From contig MU619400.1 in assembly GCA_025201805.1 (NCBI GenBank), positions 1-35,771 on the forward strand: a stretch of 35,771 nucleotides of DNA, written 5' to 3'. The DNA is from Parasitella parasitica (Eukaryota > Mucoromycota > Mucoromycetes > Mucorales > Mucoraceae). The position numbers were made by a program, and so were the translations under genes. The notes under the pieces are model-generated. The model was not told the origin of the DNA. It saw only the letters and a list, made by a program, of their open reading frames with translations, and ran no database searches. The stretch's first letter is position 1; each line of letters opens with the position of its first letter. Positions 11,002 to 21,641 of the stretch are shown piece by piece.

Positions 11002-12199
11002 GACTTACTCAAAGCCTTCCAAACCATTAAAAACCTGTGCTATTTTCTATCAGTTTAACTCTAGCATACATAGTAACAATCTTGGCATTGAAGCTTTATG
11101 CGATTCAAGTGCTACTATATACAGATATACATAGTTTCACGGCAGCAGGGAAATTTATGTATTTAAAGCAACTCATTGCACGAAATTTCTTGAAACACGA
11201 AATGGAATTTTCTGTGCCCGTACACATAGAATGTCATGATACATGATTTTTGGTTGATTTACATACGTTTTTTAAACGAAATACACTTTATTTTAAGTTG
11301 CGTCTTGCTATCGCAAGTATCTAAAAAATATGTTATGATATTAAAAACAAAATGTTAATGTCAGCCCTCTCGTTAGATACACCGCATGGGCACAGTAAAA
11401 CAGTACACTGGATTGAGTAAATGTGTATGATATACAGGTGCTGCCTAGCACAGAGCCCCTATTTGACTACATATGACTAGAGCATATAACAAGTACGCAT
11501 CAATGAATGATGCAGGCTAATTAACTCACTTCTACCAGTGAATGAATGAATTCTATAAACAATGAAATAGTAAACATATAATTCGCGAGTAAAACGAGAA
11601 GGTGTAAAGTCTTATACTCTACACCTTGGATAAACAGATAAAACTGAGTTATCCAGTACCTGGAAGCGATTTTTAATGCAGTTTTAATATTTTTAAAAGA
11701 AATTCAAGTAAATTCTCTTGATGGCAAACAGAAATAAAAAAAAAGCCTAAAATATTTACTAAGGCATCCATATGTTAGTGATGAATACTTTAGAAAAAGA
11801 AGAGGTCAAGTGCCAAAGATACAGTAGGTTCATTTCAATATTTCTGGTTGTAAGTATGATGAATAAAAATCAAGTCAAGCAAGTAGATTTGCATTAGAAA
11901 TGAAGCAATCACAAAGTAAATAGATACTTTGCATTGTCTGTATGTGCTTGAATAATCGCTATGCTTTTGGGCCTGGAAGCATAATGAGCCAATCCATTTG
12001 ACCGAATATACGAGACCTTCATCTTCAAGATGTTATAAGGTGTTTGATGAGTGTTACTGAAGATGTCTAAAAGGGAAATAAACAGACGTCTCAATTTGAA
12101 TTAGAGAAGGATTAGGTTTATATTAATTTTGAAGAGGAGGTCTTTTCTTCCCTTTCACTTCATCTTTTGTACCCCTTCCTTTTTTTTTTATACCAGCAA
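11002..12199. other. intergenic with a cluster of inverted repeats
   Basis: No credible gene. It contains a cluster of small hairpins at 11599-11663 (listed separately). The last 80 bases before the kinesin start are pyrimidine-rich with a poly(T) run (12179-12189), probably part of its promoter or leader. Nothing else recognised. Confidence 0.5.
11599..11663. repeat. cluster of three small inverted repeats
   Basis: AAGGTGTA (11599-11606) pairs with TACACCTT (11620-11627). After one mismatch, AGT (11608-11610) pairs with ACT (11616-11618) around the five-base loop CTTAT. Directly after, GGATAA (11628-11633) pairs with TTATCC (11649-11654), and CCAG-TAC-CTGG (11653-11663) forms a third, overlapping palindrome. 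The function is unknown. Confidence 0.6.
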
Positions 12200-15100
12200 A
12201 TGATAAAAGATACCCAAGGACAGACTGCGACTGTTCAAGTAGGTATGTTTATGGACATTTTCAAACAATAGCAGCAGCTCATGTCATCCACATTGTAGCT
12301 CTGAGAATTCGTCCTTTGACTGAGCGTGACCGAGCGCAACCTCGGTTTGCAAATTCCTCGAATAGCGATGTGTTGAGAGCACAAGAAAACCATGTTCAAA
12401 TAGTATCCCAAAATAAATACTTTACATACGATCATGTCTTTGCACCAGAGACACAACAGGGCGATATTTTTGCTCAACTAGGACAAAAACCAGTACAGAA
12501 ATTTGTGGAAGGTATGCAAACCAATACATTTCTAGTTCAGAATCTAAAATATCATGTATAGGCTATAATGTCACGATGTTGGCCTATGTAGATATTTGCT
12601 TGTTTTATCGTCAGTATGGAATAGTTAAACCTTTTTTAATAGGGACAAACGTCATCTGGAAAAACTTATACTATGGGAACTGCTCAGCACACTGACGCAA
12701 CAGATCCTGAAGAAGATGGCATTGTACCAAGAGCAATGGCTCTCTTGTTTGACATACTTCAACAGCAGCAACACATTGAGCTACCACAAAGCTCGCCAGT
12801 TTCATCGATAAACGGAAAGAGCAATTTACGCCCTCTATCACAGGTTCTTCACTCGAATCAACAACAGCAACAAAAATCAGTATACCGATATTCTGTCAAG
12901 GTTTCTTTTGTTGAAATCTATAATGAAGAATTAATTGATTTACTCAATTCGGCACATCCGTCAGAAAAACCACCAGTAACTATTCGAGAGGACACAAAAG
13001 GACATATTTACTGGACAGGTGTGAAGGAAGTGGTTGTCCATAATACGGATGATGTTTTATAGTATGGTCTCTAATGATAAATTACTGCAGATCAGACATT
13101 AACTTGCCTTTTGACAGTTTCTTGCAGCAAGGCACAGAAAATCGTGCTACAGGCTCGACTGATATGAACGAGAAATCCTCTAGATCTCATGCTATCTTTT
13201 CTGTAACACTCAAGCAGGAGCGTTGGGTTCCCACATCACCACAGCCTAGTAGAGCAGCCAGCCCAATTTTAACAAAGCTTCAGCAAGCAAAGCAACAGCA
13301 GAGGCTATCTGTCACCGGACGACCTGCCTCCAATTCTATTTCTGAGGATGGGGATTGGATTATCACTAGCTCAAAATTTCATTTTGTGGATTTGGCTGGT
13401 AGTGAAAGAGTATGTCGTCGCAGCGCAAGATGCAATGAATATCTATACATAGACTAATAATATGACCGTAGCTAAAAAGAACAGCAGCAGAGGGAGACAG
13501 AAGAAAAGAAGGTATCAATATTAACGCAGGCTTGCTTGCCTTGGGTAATGTTATCTCTGCGCTTGGTGATCCCTCAAAGAAAAGCACCCATGTCCCATAT
13601 CGTGATTCAAAATTAACAAGACTGTTGCAAGATTCGCTTGGTGGGAGCGCCATGACTCTTATGATTGCGTGTGTGAGTCCTGCTGAATCCAATCTCTCAG
13701 AAACATTGAACACTCTTCAGTATGCAAATCGAGCTCGAAACATCAAGAACAAAATGGAAAAGAATGAGATGGAGGAGTGGATGACAACAGATAATCTCGA
13801 TGTACTGAGGTCAACAATCACAAAGCTAAAAAACGAGCTGCGCAATGTAAAATCTACGCCTACGAGCAATAGTATAGCTAGTAATAAGCTACAGCAGCAT
13901 TCAGAGTTTGATGACTTTTCATCCACTGGCAGTCCTATTGCCAATCCTGATTTTGATGATCTGTATCATCAACAACATGTCATGATTGCAGATTTACAGC
14001 AACAAATAGAAGAGTTGCAGGGTACAGCAGATTTTATAAAGGAGCGAAACATGGTGGTGGAGAAAGAACTTGTTCGACTGCATCAGGAAAGGCCAAACCC
14101 TGCTGATCAAAGTTTTCAGCATTTGGTAGAGCCTGTCATTGAAGAGTACGAGAAAAGCATTTCTGGCCTGGAATCTCAACTAGCCCTGATCCGTGCTGCC
14201 CTCAGTCATTCAGATCAAGGCTTTGAAGAGCAGCAATTAAAGATTGAGCAGCTCGAAATTGTTTTGGAAAGCCAAGAAAAGACTATTAATGAACTACGTA
14301 GACGGGTGGGCAAATTACTCGAAAGAAGACTGAAAGACGAGACTTATATCACAGAACTGGAGAAGAAACTCATGGCTGCCGTAGAAGAAACTGTGCACGA
14401 CCGAGAGATGCTGAGTGAACTAAGAGGAAAGATCCTCAAGTTAAAAGAAGTAGATGAAAGCACAGAGCAATATATTCATGATCTAGAGGGACGATTGACT
14501 GCCAGCGAAACAGAGCGTACGGAATTGAAAGAAAAATTGAGCAAACTCTTGATATCTACAAAAGAAGAAACAGCCGAAAATGAAGAGGAAAAAGCGATTG
14601 TAGATCAAGGGTATCAAAAAGAGATACAGGAATTAAAAGAAAAACACGAGGCGAGCGAAAATGAACGTCAAAAATTACAGAACCAAGTTGAACAGCTATC
14701 ACTTGCAAATAATGAAAATGAAGCAAAAGATATTTCGATAGCTACAAGAAATTTTACAGCCTCAGAAGAAATATTTGCAAAAGATCAACGTATCGCAGAA
14801 CTTGAGTCGAGTTTTGCTAATTTGCAGCAAGATCATCAAGATACCCTAAAAGAATTAGATGAAGTGCTAGTGAGGTATCAGGAAGCTCTTGAGAATGCTG
14901 ATTCAAATGATCAGCAAAATAACAATAATCAAGATAATCAACAGGAGGTCCAATTGCTCCGGGAATCGATTCAACATTTGGAGCATGAATTGGATATGTC
15001 AACTAGAAGAGAGATTATTTTCAGACAAATGTCAGAGGAGCATAACGAATCTGCTCAAGTAGAGAGATCACTGCAAAACCTTGAAATATCTAACGACAAT

Positions 15101-16126
15101 GCATTATCTGTAGACGTATCCACATCAAACGAGACAAGCGCACAAAAGCAAATAAACAATGAATTTGTTTTAGAAACCTTTGATGCACTCCAAAAGAAAT
15201 ACCAACATATCAAAACAGAACTTCAATTGCAAAATATCAGGGTTCAAGACGAAGATGACCTTTCCGAGGAAACTATGCTTGACATTCATACAAAATATGA
15301 GACTCAAATATTGCAATATAAGCGTGAACTAAAGAATCTCACAAGGGTTTTGAAAGAAATTAAAAAAATCAAGGCAACTGAACTTAAATCGTCCCATCCT
15401 GGTGCAGCTGCAAATCCAGAACATAAAATTTTGATGAAAAGCATTCAAAGCCTGGACAAACAATTGACAGAACACTACGATAAAATCAGATCGGAAGCAA
15501 AACGGTTTTCAAACGATGTATTAGACATGATATCTCATAACAATGGATTGAAGAGTGAACTTAGTGCACTCAAATCGAGAGAATCTGATCCAGCTAATAG
15601 TTATGATAACTTTTCATCACCTAACCAACTTGAGCGTAATACAAATTCTGGTGTACACAGCAATAATTCGTCATTGCCATCTTCGCCTCGCACCAGAAGC
15701 TCCTTAATTCGGCCTCCCACAAATTTTAATGCAGGCAACCACAGTAACAAGTCATCCATTGTTAATATAGGCAGCAACAACAGCATAGATGACAGTATCA
15801 GTTTTCATAGCAATACCAATGATTTACCACCATCTCCTTCATCAGCTGATCTGATTTCACAGTATGAGAAAAATCGGTATGCTTTATCAACAAGACTTTC
15901 AATTGCAAAGCAAGACCTCAGAGCCCATCAAACAGTCATCTCTGCTCTCGAACACAAACTCAAAACAACTGAAATAGCAATCAATACATGCAACAAACGT
16001 ATAGATGGCATAGACCCGGTAACTGATAGAGAGATTGAAGAACTCATGTCTAAAATGGACGCCATGAAAATTCAACTTGAATCAACTGAGAAACTAGAGC
16101 GAAAATCGGTATTAGATCAGCAGTAA
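12200..16126 (+). CDS. kinesin motor protein, N-terminal motor, kinesin-4/chromokinesin-like
   Basis: Microtubule motor ATPase of about 1215 residues. Exons: 12200-12242, 12299-12511, 12562-12587, 12643-13061, 13118-13409 and 13472-16126; donors include GTATGT twice and phases all agree. Motor core: QVALRIRPL at residues 13-21, P-loop GQTSSGKT about 95-102, switch I NEKSSRSH about 251-258, switch II DLAGSE about 325-330, then the [33 protein letters not shown] and [16 protein letters not shown] blocks. The last two resemble KIF4/KIF21 kinesins. Loop 10, between switch I and switch II, carries an insert of about 50 residues rich in Ser, Pro and Gln. After the motor comes a long coiled coil to near residue 970, a Ser/Asn-rich low-complexity linker (about 15600-15840), and a final coiled coil. 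The tail suggests a dimeric motor with organising or cargo roles; the exact subfamily is inference. Confidence 0.92.
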
Positions 16127-16799
16127 TAGAGATTTTCTATAAGCAATTTATACATACCAAATGCATTGTTTAGCTTCTTACAATATCAAAAAAGAAAGTA
16201 GTATATTTATACCGTACACATATATAACACTTATATAATATCTATTGAACATATACAACGATTATTTATCTATACAAATTATGAAAAGCCGCCTTCTAAT
16301 AAAGTCTTTTATGTCGTATTTAGATGATAATACATAGTATATATATATTCTACGCTCACAACATATATAATAGACAAAAACCAACTAACCATCAACCAGG
16401 CATTAATTTAAGATGATGCATTCACCAATAATATGGTATTATTATAGTCATCACTTCTGCATTAAAAAAATCAAATTATATACGTAAACGAAGTATACTA
16501 TTATTGTGCTATTATATAATGAGTGATGGTATGGACCTACACCTATAAAATGCCTTATTTATAACAAATAGTTGAAATGCTATGCATGATGGCAACCACG
16601 GTATTTTATGGATACAACACTGTATAAATGAAAAATTAAGTTGTCATGGCAACCGTTCCTGATTGGATTTATTATAAAATGCTAAATACCGAATGTCTGT
16701 ATTATTGAATTAATCATCTATAAAAAACTCAAAAATTCATATTTGTTAGCTGATGTGAAAAAATACAAATAGATTTGGCTCTTAACTGTAATATGCAAA

Positions 16800-16812
16800 C
16801 CCCCCCCCCCCC
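16800..16812. repeat. poly(C) tract
   Basis: Thirteen consecutive C residues in otherwise AT-rich DNA. Confidence 0.95.
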
Positions 16813-16835
16813 GTTTTGCAATTATAACTTGTTAT

Positions 16836-17290
16836 AGAGACATTGCCCAGTAGAAATTAATTTACGCTCAGAAAGCAAAGATTATGCTTGATTTGATGTC
16901 GCATAAGACAGGCTTTATTTTGCTCTTTAACGGAAAGTATCAGTGATTAGATGCAATTTTGATGATATGTGATTTTGTAATATTATCTGATAATTTTATG
17001 GATTTTAATAGAAACATAGATGCAAATGTTGTTGCCAAATAGCGCCAAGTCAATGCTAAGTTTTCCAAGTTCGATCTCGGTTCTACCATCAAGATAGCAG
17101 AAGTTATAAGAAAATATTTGGTATTTATGATATATTATGAAAATAAAAGCTGTTTTTGCAGAAGGCAACTTTTGATATAAGCACATCGCCCAGTGGAACT
17201 CAAGTGGGGCGTATAAGATAGCCTTGATTATGCTCGTGTTACTTTAGTTTAAAATAAGTAACGATTTGGTTTGCATCAAAAATTACTAAC
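16836..17290. repeat. degenerate direct repeat pair
   Basis: Two blocks about 345 bp apart share ACATYGCCCAGTRGAA (16839-16854 and 17183-17198), then GATTATGCTYG about 25 bases on, then a TTTGATG/TTTGCATC-type block. Similarity is patchy over roughly 100 bp. It could be a decayed repeat or the ends of a non-autonomous element. Confidence 0.35.
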
Positions 17291-17474
17291 ATTTACATGT
17301 ATTTCTTAATTGAAAACCACTGTTTTCTGCTGATAACTACTACTATGTATTTTTTAAAGCTTTAGCAAGTTTTTTCATGGATCAGCAACGCTATTATCAC
17401 ACGATCCCGAGTTAATAATGCCGACATCAATCTATCCGGGATTTATTATTGTATCCATATAAAGGTTATATATA

Positions 17475-17821
17475 TCATATCTAATGTAGTCATCATCTAC
17501 GAATCCTGATATTGATTGTTGGTAATTCATTTACAAATAAGGAATAAGCTACAAGTCGTAATTGAACCTCTTGCAAGGCTCTAGGCTTATTCAAAGATTT
17601 ACATCAGATCGCGGGATGTCGGGGAGACATCTTCTCTTTAAAGTAAAGCAGAAGAGTAGTGACACTTCTTGTCAAACATCAGATGTTATGTGGATAAATA
17701 TTGATTAGGATATATTTTAGTATAAATAGAGATCATATCTTATGTCAATAAAAGTCTTGGTTGGTTTTTTTCATATCGCATTTACAGAACACTTCACTGC
17801 GCCCTTTACACTGGCATAACA
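17475..17821 (+). repeat. LTR-like dispersed repeat, copy 2
   Basis: Second full copy of the repeat at 168-609, in the same orientation and about 50 bp shorter because of internal deletions. It keeps TTTACAAATAAGGAATAAGC (17531-17550), the GTCGGGGAGA block, TTTAGTATAAATAGAGATC near 17716 (TATA-like), CAATAAAAGT (poly(A)-like) and the terminal CACTGGCATAACA. The 5' boundary is uncertain; TGTTGG at 17517 is one candidate, but no perfect flanking target-site duplication was found. Confidence 0.6.
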
Positions 17822-17982
17822 GTTATAATGCTTGATGAAGAGAAGCCAAAGAGCATGATGCCCAACTTTTCAAAAATGTTGCATTGAAAGCTTGTTGAAC
17901 AAAGAGTCCTTGATTAATGAAAGCAATAGTTTTAATTACGCCATATTCTTGGTTTAATTACTATAGGATCTGCATTATAGAT

Positions 17983-19506
17983 TTATTTGCTCGTTGGTTG
18001 CAGAAACTCTGGCTCACCTGGAAGCCACTTTCTCAACACGTTTGGCACACGAACTGATCCATCTTCTTGTTGAAAGGTTTCTAATATAGCTATAATCACC
18101 CGTGGCACAGCAATGGCAGTTCCATTCAATGTGTGGCAGAATTGAGTATTTTTGTCAGTATGGTATTTAGGTCTATAACGAATCGACAATCTACGAGACT
18201 GATAATCTGTGCAATTAGACGTAGAGGATATCTATAGGCAAACAAGTTAATTTCCCTATTATTTCTTACAATTACTACATAGACGAAATACCTCTCCCCA
18301 CTTTGCCCTTCCTGGCATCCAAGCTTCCATATCATATTTTCTATAAGCACTTGCTCCTAATTCTTCTGTTGGCATATCTAGGACTCTACCAAAACGTCAA
18401 TGCTCAATGACTTTGCTCGAACCATGGAAAAAACGAGAAAAAAAAAGTACACACCTAAAGCATAGTCCTAATTCAGCAAACATTTCTTCTTGCAAAGATT
18501 TAATTTCCTCCATCATTTCCTCGCTTTGATCTGGTTTAGTTACAGCGAACAACTCGACCTTTGAAAACTGATGCACTCGATACAGCCCTTTTGTCTCCAA
18601 TCCTCTTCCACCTGCTTCTGTTCTGAAAGCATGGCCGAAACCAACTAATTTCTGTGGTAGGTCTTGTTCATTCAAAATCTTGGTTGCAAATTTACCGGCT
18701 AATGGAATCTCTGCAGTCCCGGCCAAACATAATCCAGTGTCTGCCGATGATTTTGTAGTAATGTCGTAGACCTGAGAGCTCTCCCCACGACGAGGTTGGA
18801 ATCCGCATCCGTATGCCATCTGTGTTCTTACTATGTCAGGAGTCAATACACCTATAAATCCTTTACTGGCTGCCTTTTGCATAGCATATTGTATCAACGC
18901 CAGCTCTAAAAACGCTCCCATGCCTTGCAAATAGTAAAAACTGGATCCACTTGTAATAGCAGCTTGCTCTAGATCCAGTATGTTCAGATCCGAGGCTATA
19001 GTGACATGATCTTTTTGGCCTTTAGAAGGTGCTCCTACTACTTTAATGATGCGTGCATTTTCTTCAGATCCAATAGGAGAATTTTCATGTGTCTCGTTTG
19101 GGATCATGAGGGCTCGCTCGAGTAGCTGTGTCTCAGTTTGGTTCAGTTGCTCCTCACAATATTTAATGTCTAGCTTCAGCTGCTTTCCTTGTTGGATAAA
19201 TTCTGCTCGTTCTGCCTTTCTTGTGGTTGCTCGAGTAGCTAAAGAGAGATCATTCCTTTTTGTTTTAAGAGAAACAAGGTTTTTATAAAGATTTAAGCGT
19301 TGTTGATTGAGTTGCGTGAATCGATTCATATCTATTTTATCATAATTTCTATTTTGCATGTTTTTTTCAATTGTCAAAGCATTTTCTGCTAGTCGAGTGA
19401 AGTCGAACTTCGGTTGGATGTGGAACTCGTTTTTTAGTTGCTGCGTTGTTGTCGAATAACATTGCTTAGCAGCTTGGTTCTTCCACGCAAGATGTTTCAA
19501 CATCAT
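17983..19506 (-). CDS. seryl-tRNA synthetase, mitochondrial type
   Basis: Class II aminoacyl-tRNA synthetase that charges tRNA-Ser. Three exons (19506-18455, 18385-18292 and 18231-17983) give about 464 residues, normal for the family. The N-terminus ([16 protein letters not shown], basic with no acidic residue) fits a mitochondrial presequence, so this is probably the organellar enzyme. A coiled-coil tRNA-binding arm covers about residues 65-130. The catalytic part shows TAEIPLAG (about 264-271), motif 2 FRTEAG (294-299) with [15 protein letters not shown], and motif 3 NGTAIAVPR (about 418-426). Both introns fall inside conserved blocks and splicing restores [10 protein letters not shown] exactly. 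The gene is divergent from the glycosyltransferase-like gene, with 542 bp between starts. Confidence 0.93.
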
Positions 19507-20048
19507 TTGTTTGTACCAGGGTTAAGAAAATGTTGGAAGAACCTTCTGTCAGTCTTTTTGGCTCTTTAAAATAAACATACTGAGTTTGAAGGAACCGACA
19601 TGGCATTTGTAAATGTATATCCCCGTTTTGAAGAACCATCGACATCTTGTACGAGACAAGGACTAGCCTCAATAGGCAGCACTTCAAAGAGCCTATCTCA
19701 AACCAACTATCAGTTACATTGAAATGAAACATGGCTAAAAGTAGGACAAAGAACCCAATTTATTTGGGCTATTTGGATGGCCACAGCAATGTTCCACTCC
19801 GCCTTGGTTTTTTGATATTAAACAAAAATAGGAGAAGCTTAAAGGTGGTTTTAATTTTCTCTCTTTTTTTATCTTTCTTCTTCTTCTTCCATTCTGCACA
19901 AGAATCCTGTAGATATTAGTACCTACTACCTTTTGTTTTTTTTTGTTTTTTGAATTAGAAATATAATCTTGTCGCAAAAGCGCTCCATTTTGCATCCTGC
20001 TGCCCCAACTTCAAGCGACAACAATCATTTAAAAATAGAAAATTCATC
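19507..20048. promoter_or_regulatory. divergent intergenic region between SerRS and the GT-like gene
   Basis: No convincing coding sequence. It has long pyrimidine-rich tracts (about 19852-19892 and 19930-19951), and both flanking genes start at its edges, so it should hold both promoters. No TATA box stands out. Confidence 0.4.
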
Positions 20049-21631
20049 ATGGCAGGCTTATCTATTAATACTTCAAAGTTTGCGGCAAAATCAATGACAT
20101 TTTGCTTTTATGTATCGGGCCATGGTAAATTTACTGAGTACATCGGTGACAACGGCTAGGTATTAATATCCTTTTTACAATAGGATGGGGCCACGCTACT
20201 CGGGCCAATCAAGTTATCATGGATATTTTGAAACTACCAGCTCATCACAAAGTGTATGTGATCTCTACAGCCACTGATTTTATTTTTCAAGGCGTGATTG
20301 AATTAGGAGCTTTTTATCGACATGCAGATATCGACGCTGGTGTGGTTCAGCCACTCCCGTATACGGTTGATCGTGAACAAACTATCAGAAATTTGAGATC
20401 ATTTTTATCGAGACGATCCATCACATTAGAAAATGAAGTTAGCTGGCTGAAGCAAGTTGAAGCGGATTGCGTTATATGCGATGCCCCGTTTTTGCCATGG
20501 TAAGCTTTGGAGACGAGAGCTGATGATTGTTCGCTGACTGTTTTTTTGGGGGGGTAAATTAGCGCTGCCGCTCAAAGAGTAGGCATACCAGCTGTCATTT
20601 CGAGCAATTTCACATTTGACGAAGTCTACTATGGGCTTTGTGAAGGAGATGAGCTAGATCAGGATATTCATAAGATGGTGCAACGAGTCATTTCGGATTA
20701 CCACCATGCAGATTTACTGATTCGTTTGCCAGGCGCTATTCGCATCCCATCTTTCGACGATGCGATGGGGCTTGTTCCTCATACACCCTTTGATACCAAT
20801 TTCCCCGAGACCCAGCAACACAAAGGCGTGGCTAATGGCAAAACACAGCTGCCTTGCACTAGCGTCTCAAACGTCCAACACACACACCGAAATTCCCCAT
20901 TCGTACGTCGGATTATTGATGTTCCCCTTGTTTTTCGCAAATACAAGCAGTCTCGGCAAAAAACGTTGGACCAAGTCGGTATACCCGAGATTGTCTATAA
21001 CACCCACAAAATCCTCTTACTCTCATTTGGCGGACAGCTGCTGGGTAACGATGGCGGGTTGAAAGGAAATCCACTGCCTCCTGGCTGGATTTGTATTGTA
21101 TGTGCTGCACCAGATTCGGTCGAGATGCCAGCGGGATTTTATAGAGCTGCAAAAGATGCCTACGTGCCTGATTTAACTCATGCCAGCGATGTTCTTTTGG
21201 GTAAATTAGGCTACGGAACTTGCTCTGAATGTATCGGCCATAGCACTCCATTTGTTTACGTACCAAGGCCTCAATTTATCGAAGAGCACGGATTATTAAA
21301 GCTGATGTCAGATCAAGGTAGCGCTGTTGAACTGTCCCGTCAAGATTTTGAAGCTGGAAATTGGGCTCCTGCTATAGAGGCCGCTTCTCAGATGACAGGT
21401 ACGTGCAAGGAAGCTCAACTAAGAGTTCCTCACAACGGAGGCGAAATCGCGGCACAAAATATAGAGAAATTTGTGGTGGAGTGGAATCAATACCATCGTA
21501 AAACATCTATGCCACAACTCAAGCTATCTCCTTCAGCCATTACTGCCGCCGCTGGCAAGGTCACTGTTCATTCAGCTACATCAGCTACCACACCACAGCC
21601 CAACTCTATATTTGTAAGTGTAGACAGATAG
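20049..21631 (+). CDS. GT-B-fold glycosyltransferase-like protein related to the arabinokinase N-terminal domain
   Basis: About 486 residues from exons 20049-20124, 20184-20499 and 20563-21631. The start is the first ATG; a second at residue 16, just before FCFYVSGHGWGHATR, is also possible. The opening glycine/histidine motif, VYVISTATDFIFQGVIE, the EVSWLKQVEADCVICDAP block, GIPAVISSNFTFDEVY and, late in the protein, PPGWICIVCAAPD, YVPDLTHASDVLLGKLGYGTCSE and PFVYVPR match the order of blocks in the N-terminal half of plant L-arabinokinase. That half resembles nucleotide-sugar glycosyltransferases. No GHMP kinase half follows; the protein ends after a low-complexity Ser/Thr/Ala tail. The substrate is unknown. 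The residues between PSFDDAMG and HRNSPF look like a lineage-specific linker. It is convergent with the tubulin chaperone gene, with only 10 bp between stop codons. Confidence 0.8.
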
Positions 21632-21641
21632 ATTCTCTTTA

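Larger units (their letters stand above)
16127..17474. other. intergenic AT-rich region with poly(C) and internal repeats
   Basis: No gene seen. It holds a 13-base poly(C) run (16800-16812), a degenerate duplicated segment (16836-16970 versus 17180-17290), and two GGCAACC-containing blocks near 16590 and 16650. The short minus-strand frame at 16983-17186 has no family similarity that I can see. Confidence 0.5.

Noticed and set aside
19466-19995. Overlapping open frames on both strands upstream of SerRS
   Set aside because: Low-complexity Lys/Arg or Ser/Phe composition from pyrimidine tracts, no family similarity; better explained as divergent promoter sequence.
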